Positions 10,099-18,850 of a DNA stretch of 64,000 nt are shown here, in pieces. Within the stretch, counting starts at the first letter, position 1. Each line of letters opens with the position of its first letter. The translations under genes were made by a program, and so were the position numbers. The notes below the pieces were generated by a model, which did not search any database, was not told the DNA's origin, and saw nothing but the letters and a program-made list of their open reading frames with translations. This stretch comes from Lichenicola sp964236105 (GTDB lineage: Bacteria > Pseudomonadota > Alphaproteobacteria > Acetobacterales > Acetobacteraceae): the NCBI GenBank assembly GCA_964236105.1, contig CAXSBC010000002.1, forward strand, positions 310,001-374,000. Direction: 5' to 3'.

Positions 10099-11454
10099 CT
10101 ACCCCTTCAGGGGCGACCAGGCCGGCGCCGACGCTCCGCCGGGGGTGTGCATCACGCGCTCGTTGAAACCGGCGATGTCGATCTGCGCGAGTCCGGTGGA
10201 GAATCCGGCGCCGCCCGCGCCGGCGGCGCTCTGCCGGCAGAAGGCCAGCACGCGGCCGTTCGGACAGAAGGTCGGGCTTTCCACCGTGAAGCCGCGGGTC
10301 AGGATGCGCTCGCCGGTGCCGTCGGGCGCCATCACGCCGATGGAGAAGCCGCCGCCGCCGATGCGGGTGAAGGCGATCAGGTCGCCGCGCGGGCTCCAGA
10401 CCGGCGAGCCGTACTGGCCGGAGCCGTAGCTGATCCGCCGCGCCCCGCCGCCGCCGGCACCCATGACGTAGAGCTGCGGGCTGCCGCCGCGATCGGAGTT
10501 GAACACGATCTGGCCGCCATCGGGGCTGTAGCAGGGGCTGGTGTCGATCGCGCCCGAGTTGGTCAGCCGTCGCGGACTGCCGCCGCCGAGCGCGACCGTA
10601 TAGATGTCCGAGCCGCCGCCGCGGGTCGCCGACATCACCACCGAGTTGCCGTCGGGCGAGAAGCGCGGGGCGAAGCTGATGCCCTGGAACTCGCCCAGGA
10701 GCTGCTGTCGGCCGCTGCCGAGATCGAACAGATACACCCGCGGCCGGTCGTTGGCGTAGCTCATGAAGGCGATCTGGTCGCGCGAGGGATGGAAGCGCGG
10801 CGTCTTCACCAGCCATTCGCCGCCGGTGAGGGTGCGGCTGTTGGCGCCGTCCTGGTCCATGATCGCCAGCCGCGTGGTGACGTGCGAGCGCGGCCCGGAG
10901 CTCGCCACGTAGCAGATGCGGGTGTCGAAATAGCCCTTGTCGCCCAGCATCCGCTCGTAGATCACGTCGGCGATGATGTGGGCGATGCGGCGCCAGTTGC
11001 CGCCCGAGGTGGTGTAGGCGGTGCCCTGCAGCTGCTGGCCGGTCAGCACGTTGAACAGCCGGAACTCGACGCGCACGCCGGAGCCGCTGCCCGAGGTGGT
11101 GCCCTGCGCGAAGGCCTGCGCGCCCATGCTCTTGAGCATGTCGAAGTTCGGCCCGCCCGGCCCGCCCGCCGCCGCCGCCCCCAGTGGCCGGAACAGGCCG
11201 CAGCCGGCCAGGTCGTCGCTGATCACCTGCGTCATCTGCTCGCCGATCCCGGGCCCGAAGGACGGGATCGCGATCGGGATCGGCGCGGTGCGCGCCTGGT
11301 CGACGGTGATCTCCGCCCCGCCCGGGCCGCTGCCGCCCGCCGCCGCCTGCGCCAGGGCCGCGAGCGGGGCCGCGAGCACGGCGCCGGCCACGCCCGTGCC
11401 GATCAGCCCGCGCCGGGTCAGCGTGTGCGCACCGTCCCTGATGATCGACGACAT
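10099..11454 (-). CDS. tolB: Tol-Pal system protein TolB with twin-arginine-type signal
   Basis: 451 residues. Periplasmic beta-propeller that binds Pal and is released by energised TolA. The N-terminal domain is followed by repeated propeller blades with the SPDG..I.F pattern. The signal peptide contains TLTRRGLIGTG with Arg14-Arg15 before the hydrophobic core, which looks like a Tat signal rather than a Sec one. I chose the ATG at 11454 because GGGAG lies 6 bases upstream. A GTG at 11481 overlapping the tolA stop as GTGA is the alternative. Followed by a 219-base gap before pal. Confidence 0.95.
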   Translation of the reverse strand: MSSIIRDGAHTLTRRGLIGTGVAGAVLAAPLAALAQAAAGGSGPGGAEITVDQARTAPIPIAIPSFGPGIGEQMTQVISDDLAGCGLFRPLGAAAAGGPGGPNFDMLKSMGAQAFAQGTTSGSGSGVRVEFRLFNVLTGQQLQGTAYTTSGGNWRRIAHIIADVIYERMLGDKGYFDTRICYVASSGPRSHVTTRLAIMDQDGANSRTLTGGEWLVKTPRFHPSRDQIAFMSYANDRPRVYLFDLGSGRQQLLGEFQGISFAPRFSPDGNSVVMSATRGGGSDIYTVALGGGSPRRLTNSGAIDTSPCYSPDGGQIVFNSDRGGSPQLYVMGAGGGGARRISYGSGQYGSPVWSPRGDLIAFTRIGGGGFSIGVMAPDGTGERILTRGFTVESPTFCPNGRVLAFCRQSAAGAGGAGFSTGLAQIDIAGFNERVMHTPGGASAPAWSPLKG

Positions 11455-11477
11455 CGCGTACTCCCTGAGCTCGCCCG

Positions 11478-12455
11478 TCACGGGCGGAAGACGAAACTGA
11501 GCTGCTGGGTATGGCCCAGCAGGTTGGCCGGGATCGGCAGCTTCGAGCAGGTCGGGTTCAGCACCGCGTCCCGCGCCCGCTCGGCCAGCGCCCGGTAGCC
11601 CGGATCGGCCGCCATGCGTGCCGCCGTGTCCGGCTTGAAGTCGACCAGCCGCGCCTCGCCGGACGCATCCACCGTCACCAGCAGGTGGGCGGTGAAGGAG
11701 GCGTAGTTCCTGGCCTCGGTATCCTCCGAGTAGCAGCGGCGCACCGACCCGCCGATCGCCTTCTGCGCGCCGGCGCTGAGCTGGCCGGTCACGTCGCCCG
11801 CCCGCGACGGCGAGCCGCCCTGGTCGGGGTTGGCGCGGCTGCGAGGCGGATGCGTCTGCGGCTGGTCGGCGCGGAACTTCTCCAGCGTCGCCATCAGCGA
11901 ATGGGTGTCGGGCTGCACGTTGCGCGTCCGGTTCGGCTGCGTCATGTGCGAGGCCACCGGCGGCGTCGGCGGCGCCGGCTGCGGATGCGGCACCGGCGGC
12001 GACGCGGCGTGGCTCGGCGCCGGCGGAGCGGGTTTCGGCGGCGGCGGCGGACGCGCGACGTCCGGCGACGGCGCCTGGATCCTGGGCGGGATGTCGAGCG
12101 GCGGCACCGGCGTGGCTGCCGCTTCCGGCGGCGGCGGCACCGGGGTGGGCGGTGGCGGTGGCGGTGGCGGCTCCTCGACCGGCACCGGCTCCGGCGGCGT
12201 CGGCGACACCGGGGCGAGCTTCTCCACCGCCGACGGCGCCGGCACCGGCTTCGTGGTCGGCCGGTCGCCCTTGCGCGCCGTCGAGGGCGGTCCGGTGAAG
12301 TCCATCTCCACCGACGGCGCGTCCGGCGGCTCCGGCGGCTTGGCGATCGGCGGCAGGATGATGATGAACGACAGCAGCAGCAGCAGATGCAGCCCGCCCG
12401 AGACCAGGGCGGCCCGCTTCAGCCGCTGGTTATCGTCGCGTCGCGACCGAACCAC
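11478..12455 (-). CDS. tolA: Cell envelope integrity protein TolA
   Basis: 325 residues. One inner-membrane anchor (about 15-36), then a long periplasmic arm, then a TonB-like C-terminal domain (about 230-325) with two cysteines (RRCYSEDTEA and NPTCSKLP) that may form a disulfide. The arm (about 37-190) is very rich in proline, with runs of up to eight prolines. The Escherichia coli TolA arm is instead an Ala/Lys/Glu helix. TolA transmits the TolQR ion-driven force to TolB-Pal. GTG start with GGAG upstream; 24 bases after tolR. Confidence 0.93.
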   Translation of the reverse strand: MVRSRRDDNQRLKRAALVSGGLHLLLLLSFIIILPPIAKPPEPPDAPSVEMDFTGPPSTARKGDRPTTKPVPAPSAVEKLAPVSPTPPEPVPVEEPPPPPPPPTPVPPPPEAAATPVPPLDIPPRIQAPSPDVARPPPPPKPAPPAPSHAASPPVPHPQPAPPTPPVASHMTQPNRTRNVQPDTHSLMATLEKFRADQPQTHPPRSRANPDQGGSPSRAGDVTGQLSAGAQKAIGGSVRRCYSEDTEARNYASFTAHLLVTVDASGEARLVDFKPDTAARMAADPGYRALAERARDAVLNPTCSKLPIPANLLGHTQQLSFVFRP

Positions 12456-12479
12456 GGGCGGGCTCCGGCAAGCCGACGC

Positions 12480-12962
<483 letters not shown>

Positions 12963-12965
12963 GGC

Positions 12966-13685
12966 TCAGGCCCTTTCCTCGGACTGCCGGGACAGGATCG
13001 CGCCGAACTCGGTGCCGAACGCCTCCATCCGGGCTGCGAACCGCGACAGGTCCTGGTTGATCTTGTTATAGGCGATGACCGCCGGGATCGCCGCAACCAG
13101 GCCGATGGCGGTGGCGAACAGCGCCTCCGCGATGCCCGGCGCCACCACGCTCAGGTTGGTGTTGTGCATCGCCGCGATCGCGGAGAAGGAGTGCATGATG
13201 CCCCACACGGTGCCGAACAGCCCGATGAAGGGTGCCGTGGAGCCGACGGTGGCCAGGAAGATCATCCAGCGCTCCATGCGCTCGAGCTCGCGGGTCACGG
13301 TGATCGCCATCGCCCGGTCGACGCGCTCGCGCACGCTGCCGCGCGACAGGTCGGCGCCGGCCACCCGGGCGCTGCGACGCCATTCGCCCATCGCGGCGCC
13401 GAACACGGCGGCCATCGGATGCGCGGGCTTGGCGCCCTCGGTCTCGTAGAGGTCGTCCAGGCTGCCGCCGGACCAGAAGCGGTCCTCGAAGCCGTTGGCC
13501 TGCCGGTTGGCGCGACGCACCGAGATCGTCTTCTCGAAGATGATCGCCCACACCCAGACGCTGGCGGCGATCAGCCCCAGCATCACCAGCTTGACGACGA
13601 AGGAGGCCTGCACGAACAGCCCCCAGAGCGAGAGATCCCCGCCCGAAGCCGCAGCCAGATTCGCCGCATCAACCGCCCGATCCAA
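12966..13685 (-). CDS. tolQ: Protein TolQ (MotA/TolQ/ExbB proton channel family), TTG start
   Basis: 239 residues. Three membrane segments: one near 22-44 and two in the family region with GLFGTVWGIMHSF and ALFATAIGLVAAIPAV. Forms the TolQR motor. The frame is open to a GTG at 13745, but that would add 20 residues of unusual, Arg/Pro-rich sequence. The TTG at 13685 has a perfect AGGAGG 5 bases upstream and gives an N-terminus (MDRAVDAAN) like other TolQ proteins, so I annotate TTG. Confidence 0.9.
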   Translation of the reverse strand: MDRAVDAANLAAASGGDLSLWGLFVQASFVVKLVMLGLIAASVWVWAIIFEKTISVRRANRQANGFEDRFWSGGSLDDLYETEGAKPAHPMAAVFGAAMGEWRRSARVAGADLSRGSVRERVDRAMAITVTRELERMERWMIFLATVGSTAPFIGLFGTVWGIMHSFSAIAAMHNTNLSVVAPGIAEALFATAIGLVAAIPAVIAYNKINQDLSRFAARMEAFGTEFGAILSRQSEERA

Positions 13686-13690
13686 ACACG

Positions 13691-13696
13691 CCTCCT
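13691..13696 (-). promoter_or_regulatory. Ribosome binding site fixing the tolQ TTG start
   Basis: AGGAGG on the minus strand, 5 bases (CGTGT) before TTG. No other start codon in the tolQ frame lies at a workable distance; the GTG inside the spacer is out of frame. Confidence 0.75.
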
Positions 13697-13834
13697 GACG
13701 CGGCGCCCGGCTCCCGGAGCCCGGACGGAGTCCGCCTTGCGGCACTCCCCCTAACGGGTTTTGAGCCGGAGCAGAAGCTTTCAGCCGTAGCCTGTTGCAG
13801 ATGGCCGGTTTTTAACCCGGACGAATGTTGCCGT

Positions 13835-14242
13835 TCAGCCCGGCGGCGGCCGCAGCACCGTGGCCCACGGCTCGGGGATGCGCACCGGACGCAGATCCTG
13901 CATCCGGATCGCCGCCAGCGTCAGCTCCAGCGTCGCCGCCACGACTCCGTCGGCGGCCAGCGTCTGGCGCAGCCGCGCGCTGGCCGCGCGCAGCTCCAGC
14001 GGCTCGGTCGTCACCACCACCAGGTCGTCGAGCCGGAGCGGCCGCAGGTACTCCGCCGACAGCCGGCGCACCGCGAACACGATGCCCAGCCGCTCGGCCA
14101 GCGACGCCGCCGTCGCCCCCGCCTCGCGCAGCGCCTCGGAGCGCGCCCGCTCGGCGAACGCCAGGTAGCGCGCGTGATACATCACCCCGCCGGCGTCGGT
14201 GTCCTCGTAATAGACGCGGAAGCTCGCCTGGTGCTGCGGCAC
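13835..14242 (-). CDS. ybgC: Acyl-CoA thioesterase YbgC, Tol-Pal associated
   Basis: 135 residues, a single hotdog domain. The active-site motif YYEDTDAGGVMYHARYL has the catalytic Asp (D16) and the conserved Tyr/His. YbgC hydrolyses acyl-CoA or acyl-ACP thioesters and is the usual first gene of the tol operon. GTG start 4 bases after the ruvB stop; 149 bases lie between its stop and the tolQ start, which may hold a tol promoter. Confidence 0.93.
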   Translation of the reverse strand: MPQHQASFRVYYEDTDAGGVMYHARYLAFAERARSEALREAGATAASLAERLGIVFAVRRLSAEYLRPLRLDDLVVVTTEPLELRAASARLRQTLAADGVVAATLELTLAAIRMQDLRPVRIPEPWATVLRPPPG

Positions 14243-14246
14243 GACC

Positions 14247-15353
14247 CTAGTCCTCGGCGAGCAGGTCGAGCTGGGCGAGCCGGTCGACCGGCGGCGGCTT
14301 CAGCCCCAGATGCTTCCAGCCGCGATCGGCGAGCACCCGGCCGCGGCTGGTCCGCAGCACCAGCCCTTCCTGGATCAGGAACGGCTCCACCACGTCCTCG
14401 AGCGTGTCGCGGGCTTCCGCCAGCGCCGCCGCCAGCGTCTCGACGCCGACCGGGCCGCCGCCATGATGCTCGGCGATGCGGCTGAGGTAGCGCCGGTCCA
14501 TCGCGTCCAGGCCCCTGGCATCGACCTCCAGCCGCGACAGCGCCGCATCGGCCAGCGCCCGATCGACCGGCGCAGTCGAGGTGCGTCCCACCGAGGCGAA
14601 GTCGCGCACCCGACGCAGCAGCCGCCCGGCCACGCGCGGGGTGCCGCGGGAACGCTTGGCGATCTCCTCCGCACCGTCGCCGGTGAGCGCGAACCGCAGC
14701 TTCTCGGCACCGCGCGAGACGATCAGTCGCAGCTCCTCGGGCGTGTAGAACACCAGCCTGAGCGGAATGCCGAAACGGTCGCGCAGCGGGGTCGCCAGCA
14801 GCCCGGCGCGCGTCGTCGCCGCGACCAGGGTGAAGGGCGACAGGTCGATGCGCACCGAGCGCGCGGCCGGGCCCTCGCCGATGATCAGGTCGAGCTGGAA
14901 GTCCTCCATCGCCGGATACAGCACCTCCTCGATGGCGGGCTGCAGCCGGTGGATTTCGTCGATGAACAGCACGTCGCGCGGCTGCAGGTTGGTCAGGATC
15001 GCGGCGAGGTCGCCCGCGCGCTGGATCACCGGGCCGGAGGTGGCGCGGAAGCCGACGCCGAGCTCGCGCGCGACGATCTGCGCCAGCGTGGTCTTGCCCA
15101 GGCCCGGCGGGCCGTGCAGCAGCACGTGGTCGAGCGCCTCGCCGCGACCGCGCGCCGCCTGGATGAAGATCGACAGGTTTTCCCGGCTGGCCTTCTGGCC
15201 GACGAACTCGTCCAGCACCTGCGGCCGCAGCGAGGCCTCGCCGGCATCTTCGTCCGCGCGCCTGGGATCGATGGTCCGGCCATCGTCGGCGGCAGGCCCG
15301 GGTCCCTCGCCCGACGCGCGCCCGCCCTTGTTGTCCGCCCGACGCGCGCTCAT
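14247..15353 (-). CDS. ruvB: Holliday junction branch migration DNA helicase RuvB
   Basis: 368 residues. AAA motor that drives branch migration with RuvA. Walker A GPPGLGKT at 81-88, Walker B DEIH at 132-135, sensor region TTRAGLLATPLRDRFG, and a C-terminal winged helix. The first 40 residues are a charged, poorly conserved extension. The ATG overlaps the ruvA stop as ATGA, so the two are translationally coupled. Confidence 0.98.
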   Translation of the reverse strand: MSARRADNKGGRASGEGPGPAADDGRTIDPRRADEDAGEASLRPQVLDEFVGQKASRENLSIFIQAARGRGEALDHVLLHGPPGLGKTTLAQIVARELGVGFRATSGPVIQRAGDLAAILTNLQPRDVLFIDEIHRLQPAIEEVLYPAMEDFQLDLIIGEGPAARSVRIDLSPFTLVAATTRAGLLATPLRDRFGIPLRLVFYTPEELRLIVSRGAEKLRFALTGDGAEEIAKRSRGTPRVAGRLLRRVRDFASVGRTSTAPVDRALADAALSRLEVDARGLDAMDRRYLSRIAEHHGGGPVGVETLAAALAEARDTLEDVVEPFLIQEGLVLRTSRGRVLADRGWKHLGLKPPPVDRLAQLDLLAED

Positions 15354-15955
15354 TTCGCCAGCTCCTTGAGGCTGTCGCGGATGATCGCATCCAGCCGCGC
15401 GCCGGCCCCCAGCCGCTCGACCACCCGCATCACCACCGGATGCGCCTCCACCCGCCGGAAGCCAAGCCCCGCCAGCGCGCCCAGCGCGTCCGCCTCCACG
15501 CCGCCGGCGGCCGCCGGCCCTGCGCCGGGACCGGTGCCGGCGCTGCTCGGCATGCCGCCGGCCTTGTCCTTGAGCTCGCTCAGGATGCGCTCGGCCAGCC
15601 TGGCGCCGACGCCGGGCGCCCGCGTCAGGCTGGACCGGTCGCCCGCCGCGATCACCGCGATCAGGTCGCGGGGCGATAGCGCCGACAGCACGCCGAGCGC
15701 CACCTTGGCCCCCACCCCCTGCACGGTGGTGAGCAGCCGGAACCAGTCGCGCTCGGCCGCGTCGGCGAAGCCATAGAGCAGGATCGCGTCCTCGCGCACC
15801 ACCGTCTCGACCAGCAGGCGCGCCACCTCCGGCGCATGCGGCAGCGCCGACAGGGTCCGCGTCGAGGCCTGCACCAGGTAGCCGACCCCGTGCACGTCCA
15901 GGATGCAGCGATCGGCCTCGATCTGGGCGACCAGCCCGGTGAGCTGGGCGATCAC
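15350..15955 (-). CDS. ruvA: Holliday junction branch migration protein RuvA
   Basis: 201 residues. N-terminal OB fold (MIAQLTGLVAQI), two helix-hairpin-helix DNA-binding motifs (VQGVGAKVALGVLSAL and APGVGARLAERI), a Gly/Ala/Pro linker, and a C-terminal domain that contacts RuvB. Tetramer that holds the four-way junction open. GTG start. ruvC, which usually lies just upstream in alphaproteobacteria, is about 2.9 kb away here. Confidence 0.97.
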   Translation of the reverse strand: MIAQLTGLVAQIEADRCILDVHGVGYLVQASTRTLSALPHAPEVARLLVETVVREDAILLYGFADAAERDWFRLLTTVQGVGAKVALGVLSALSPRDLIAVIAAGDRSSLTRAPGVGARLAERILSELKDKAGGMPSSAGTGPGAGPAAAGGVEADALGALAGLGFRRVEAHPVVMRVVERLGAGARLDAIIRDSLKELAK

Positions 15956-16345
15956 GCGGCGCGTCCCGGCTCGGGGCGACGCGTCGGGGACGGCGAATCG
16001 ATCATGGTCACGCGGCTGGTTCCGGCAGGGTCGGGATCATGGGCAAGCCTAGCACGAGGCCGTCCGCCGCCCGACCGGGCGATGCGCTCCGGCCTCGGCG
16101 CGACTGCGATAGACGCGGCCCCACCAGCCGCGACGGCAGGACCGCCGGGAACAGCTGCCCGGTGCTGGTCTGCGGATCCGACAGGCTGCGCGCGAACGGC
16201 GGGCGCGCGACCACCGCGCGATCGCGGTCGACGTCGTGACGCTGTCATGGATCACGCCCGCGCCGCGCCCGGCCCGCCGGACGGACCGCTCAGCGCGGCA
16301 GGCCGGCCCGCACGATTGCCGCCCCCGGACCGGCGCCGTGGCGCG
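15956..16345. other. 390-base stretch without a supported gene
   Basis: Lies between the ruvA start and the lysR stop. Several short frames are open on both strands but are rich in Arg/Pro/Ala, overlap each other and have no ribosome site or recognisable domain. A minus-strand 68-codon frame (16008-16214) is the least unlikely but shows no family match I recognise. The ruvA promoter should lie at the left end of the stretch. Confidence 0.6.
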
Positions 16346-17257
16346 TCACGCCGCGTCCCCGCCGCCAGCCGCGGCCGGCGGCGCCAGGCCGCCCCGGAGC
16401 AGGTCGGCGCGGTCGCGGATCGCTCCTAGCAGCGCCAGCGCCGGGCCGGCTGCCGGATCGTGCCGGCTGAGCACGATGAACTCGATCTCCGGCAGCGGCG
16501 GCAGCGCCTGGCGCCCGGGCAGCACCACCAGCTCGCTCGACGCCAGCAGCGAGGATTGCGCGGTGACGCCGAAGCCCGCCCGCACCGCCGCCGACAGCGC
16601 GCTCAGGCTGGAGCTGCTGACCGCGACGTGCCAGGCCCGCTGGTGGCGGTTCATGGCATCGATCGCGGCCTTGCGGGTGATGCTGGCGCCGTCGAACAGC
16701 ACCAGCGGCACCGGCTGGTCGGGCGGTGTCTGCCAGTCCCGGCTGCCCAGCCATTGCAGCCGTTCGCGCCACACCGTGTGCCCGCGGAGATCGCCCGCCA
16801 GCCGCTTGGCGAACACCAGGTCGAGCCGGCCGGCGGCGAGCTTGTCGGACAGCTGGCTGCTCAGCCCGACTTCCAGCTCCAGGTCGACCAGCGGATGCGA
16901 GGCGCGGAAGGCGCGCAGGATGTCCGGCAGCCGCGACAGCGCCAGATCCTCCGAGACGCCGAACCGCAGCCGTCCGCGCAGCGTGGCGCCGTCGAAATAG
17001 CCGAGCGCCCGGTCGTGGGCCGCGAGGATGTCGCGCGCCAGCTCCACCATCGCGGCGCCGTCCGCCGTGAGCTCCGCCGCCTTGGTGCTGCGCTGGAGCA
17101 GCGGCCGTCCGACCGCCCGCTCCAGTCGGGTCAGATGCTGGCTTATCGTCGACTGGCTCACGCCGCGCCTGCGTGCGGCAGCGGTGAAATGCAGCGTGTC
17201 GGCCACGGCCAGGAAGGATCGCAGCAGAGCCGGATCGAACGCCTGTTCATCGATCAT
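16346..17257 (-). CDS. LysR family transcriptional regulator
   Basis: 303 residues. The N-terminal winged helix-turn-helix (about 8-66) has the family pattern LLRSFLAVADTLHFTAAARR followed by VSQSTISQHLTRLE. The effector-binding domain follows (about 92-290). Divergent from the oxalate decarboxylase gene with 95 bases between starts, the usual layout for a LysR protein controlling its neighbour and itself. The effector may be oxalate or another dicarboxylate, but this is inference from context only. Confidence 0.93.
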   Translation of the reverse strand: MIDEQAFDPALLRSFLAVADTLHFTAAARRRGVSQSTISQHLTRLERAVGRPLLQRSTKAAELTADGAAMVELARDILAAHDRALGYFDGATLRGRLRFGVSEDLALSRLPDILRAFRASHPLVDLELEVGLSSQLSDKLAAGRLDLVFAKRLAGDLRGHTVWRERLQWLGSRDWQTPPDQPVPLVLFDGASITRKAAIDAMNRHQRAWHVAVSSSSLSALSAAVRAGFGVTAQSSLLASSELVVLPGRQALPPLPEIEFIVLSRHDPAAGPALALLGAIRDRADLLRGGLAPPAAAGGGDAA

Positions 17258-17352
17258 ACAAATAAGTTAGTTTTCTTTGATCGCCATGTCGAATGATCCG
17301 TGCGACAAGAAACGCAGTCAACGCCTGTCAATGCGATACCAGGAGCCTGCCG
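17258..17352. promoter_or_regulatory. Divergent LysR/oxalate decarboxylase promoter region
   Basis: 95 bases between two divergent starts. The lysR-proximal part (17256-17284) is strikingly AT-rich against the GC-rich background, as expected for promoter and LysR binding sequence. I see ATAC/TTTGAT halves but no clean T-N11-A palindrome that I would defend as the operator. Confidence 0.45.
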
Positions 17353-18591
17353 ATGAAGCCCCTACCCCGTCGTGGCCTGTTCGCCGCAGCCGGCGCGATC
17401 GGCGCCGCCACCGCTGCGCATGCCGCCAGCTTCGGCAATCCGGACATGCCGCCGCAAGGCCGCGTCAACGCCCACAACCCGCAGAGCCTGACCAATCCCG
17501 GCCCGCAGAACCCGACGCTGGCGGGGCAATTCCCGTCGTTCCAGGACCCGCCGGCGACCGACATCGACGGCATGCCGCTGTTCTGGGGATCGTTCAACAA
17601 CGCGCACCGTCGCATCCAGGATGGCGGCTGGGCGCGCGAGCTGACGCAGGCCGACTTCGCGATCTCGGAGGACATCTCCGGCGTGAACATGCGCCTGACC
17701 GCCGGCGGCATACGCGAGCTGCACTGGCACCAGCAGGCCGAGTGGGCGATCATGCTGACCGGCAAGTGCCGCGTCACCATGATCGACGCCCAGGGCCGGT
17801 CCAGCGTCGAGGACGTGTCGGCCGGCGACCTCTGGTACTTCCCGGCGGGCCTGCCGCATTCGCTGCAGGGGCTCGGCCCGGACGGCGCCGAGTTCCTGCT
17901 CGCCTTCGACAACGGCCACTCGTCGGAGTTCAACACGCTGCTGCTGACCGACTGGATGGCGCACACGCCGCCGGACGTGCTGGCCGCGAATTTCGGCGTG
18001 CCGGCGGACACCTTCAAGAACATCCCGCTGAGCAACCTGTGGATCTTCCAGGGCAAGGAGCCGGGGGCGCTGACGGCCGACCAGCAGGCCACGCGCGCCG
18101 CCAGCGGCGGCGAGCCGGTCATCTTCCACCTGGCCTCGATGGCGCCGAACAAGCAGACCAGGGGCGGGCACGTGCAGATCGCCGACAGCACCAACTTCCC
18201 GATCTCCAAGACGGTCGCGGCAGCCCTGGTGACGGTCGAGCCCGGCGGACTGCGCGAGATGCACTGGCATCCCAACGCCGACGAGTGGCAGTACTACATC
18301 AAGGGCGAGGCGCGGATGACGGTGTTCAACACCGGCCCGAAGGCGCAGACCGCCGACTTCCGTGCGGGCGACGTCGGCTACGTGAAGAAGAGCCTCGGGC
18401 ACTACATCCAGAACACCGGCAGCACCCAGCTGCAGTTCCTGGAGATCTTCAAGACCGACCGCTTCGTGGAGGTCGGGCTTTCCGACTGGCTGACCCACAC
18501 CCCCGCCGAGATGGTCGCCCAGCACCTGAACATCGACTCGTCGGCGATCGCCAAGTTCCCGCGGAACCGGCCGGTGGTGATGCCAGCGTAG
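17353..18591 (+). CDS. oxdC: Bicupin oxalate decarboxylase, Tat-exported
   Basis: 412 residues. Converts oxalate to formate and CO2 with manganese. A twin-arginine signal (PRRGLFAAAG) targets it to the periplasm. Both cupins keep their metal ligands: H124, H126, E130, H169 and H304, H306, E311, H350. The active-site lid reads SSEFN at 190-194. The glutamate matching Bacillus OxdC Glu162 (E192) is present, favouring decarboxylase over oxidase, but the two lid residues after it differ from the Bacillus SENS sequence. The ATG at 17353 has AGGAG 8 bases upstream. Divergent from a LysR gene. Confidence 0.9.
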   Translation: MKPLPRRGLFAAAGAIGAATAAHAASFGNPDMPPQGRVNAHNPQSLTNPGPQNPTLAGQFPSFQDPPATDIDGMPLFWGSFNNAHRRIQDGGWARELTQADFAISEDISGVNMRLTAGGIRELHWHQQAEWAIMLTGKCRVTMIDAQGRSSVEDVSAGDLWYFPAGLPHSLQGLGPDGAEFLLAFDNGHSSEFNTLLLTDWMAHTPPDVLAANFGVPADTFKNIPLSNLWIFQGKEPGALTADQQATRAASGGEPVIFHLASMAPNKQTRGGHVQIADSTNFPISKTVAAALVTVEPGGLREMHWHPNADEWQYYIKGEARMTVFNTGPKAQTADFRAGDVGYVKKSLGHYIQNTGSTQLQFLEIFKTDRFVEVGLSDWLTHTPAEMVAQHLNIDSSAIAKFPRNRPVVMPA

Positions 18592-18698
18592 TCCGGGCGC
18601 ATCGTCGGGCAATGCCGGCGGCCGCCTCGCGGCTCGCCGGATGTTGCGCGCAACCGCCCGGCGACCGGACCCGTTCAGGGTCCGGACGGAGAGCTCGC

Positions 18699-18839
18699 AT
18701 GCCCAACAGAGTGCTGATCGCGTTGCTGACGGCAGTGACCCTGACGTTGGCCGGCTGCCAGACCGGGGTCGCGCCGCCGCAAAGTGCCGACAAGCCGACG
18801 CTCGGCTATCTCGGCTCCAACGGGTCGGACGCGCCCTAG
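18699..18839 (+). CDS. Small lipoprotein
   Basis: 46 residues. A Lys/Arg-poor hydrophobic signal ends in the lipobox LAGC (C20), leaving a mature peptide of about 27 residues rich in polar and small residues. GGAG/GAG lies upstream of the ATG. The gene sits between the oxalate decarboxylase and the convergent ruvC. No family recognised; small lipoproteins of this kind are common outer- or inner-membrane components. Confidence 0.65.
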   Translation: MPNRVLIALLTAVTLTLAGCQTGVAPPQSADKPTLGYLGSNGSDAP

Positions 18840-18850
18840 GGCCGTTCGCG

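Noticed and set aside
16008..16214. A 68-codon minus-strand frame between ruvA and lysR
   Set aside because: Overlapped by other equally open frames, no domain, no start signal.
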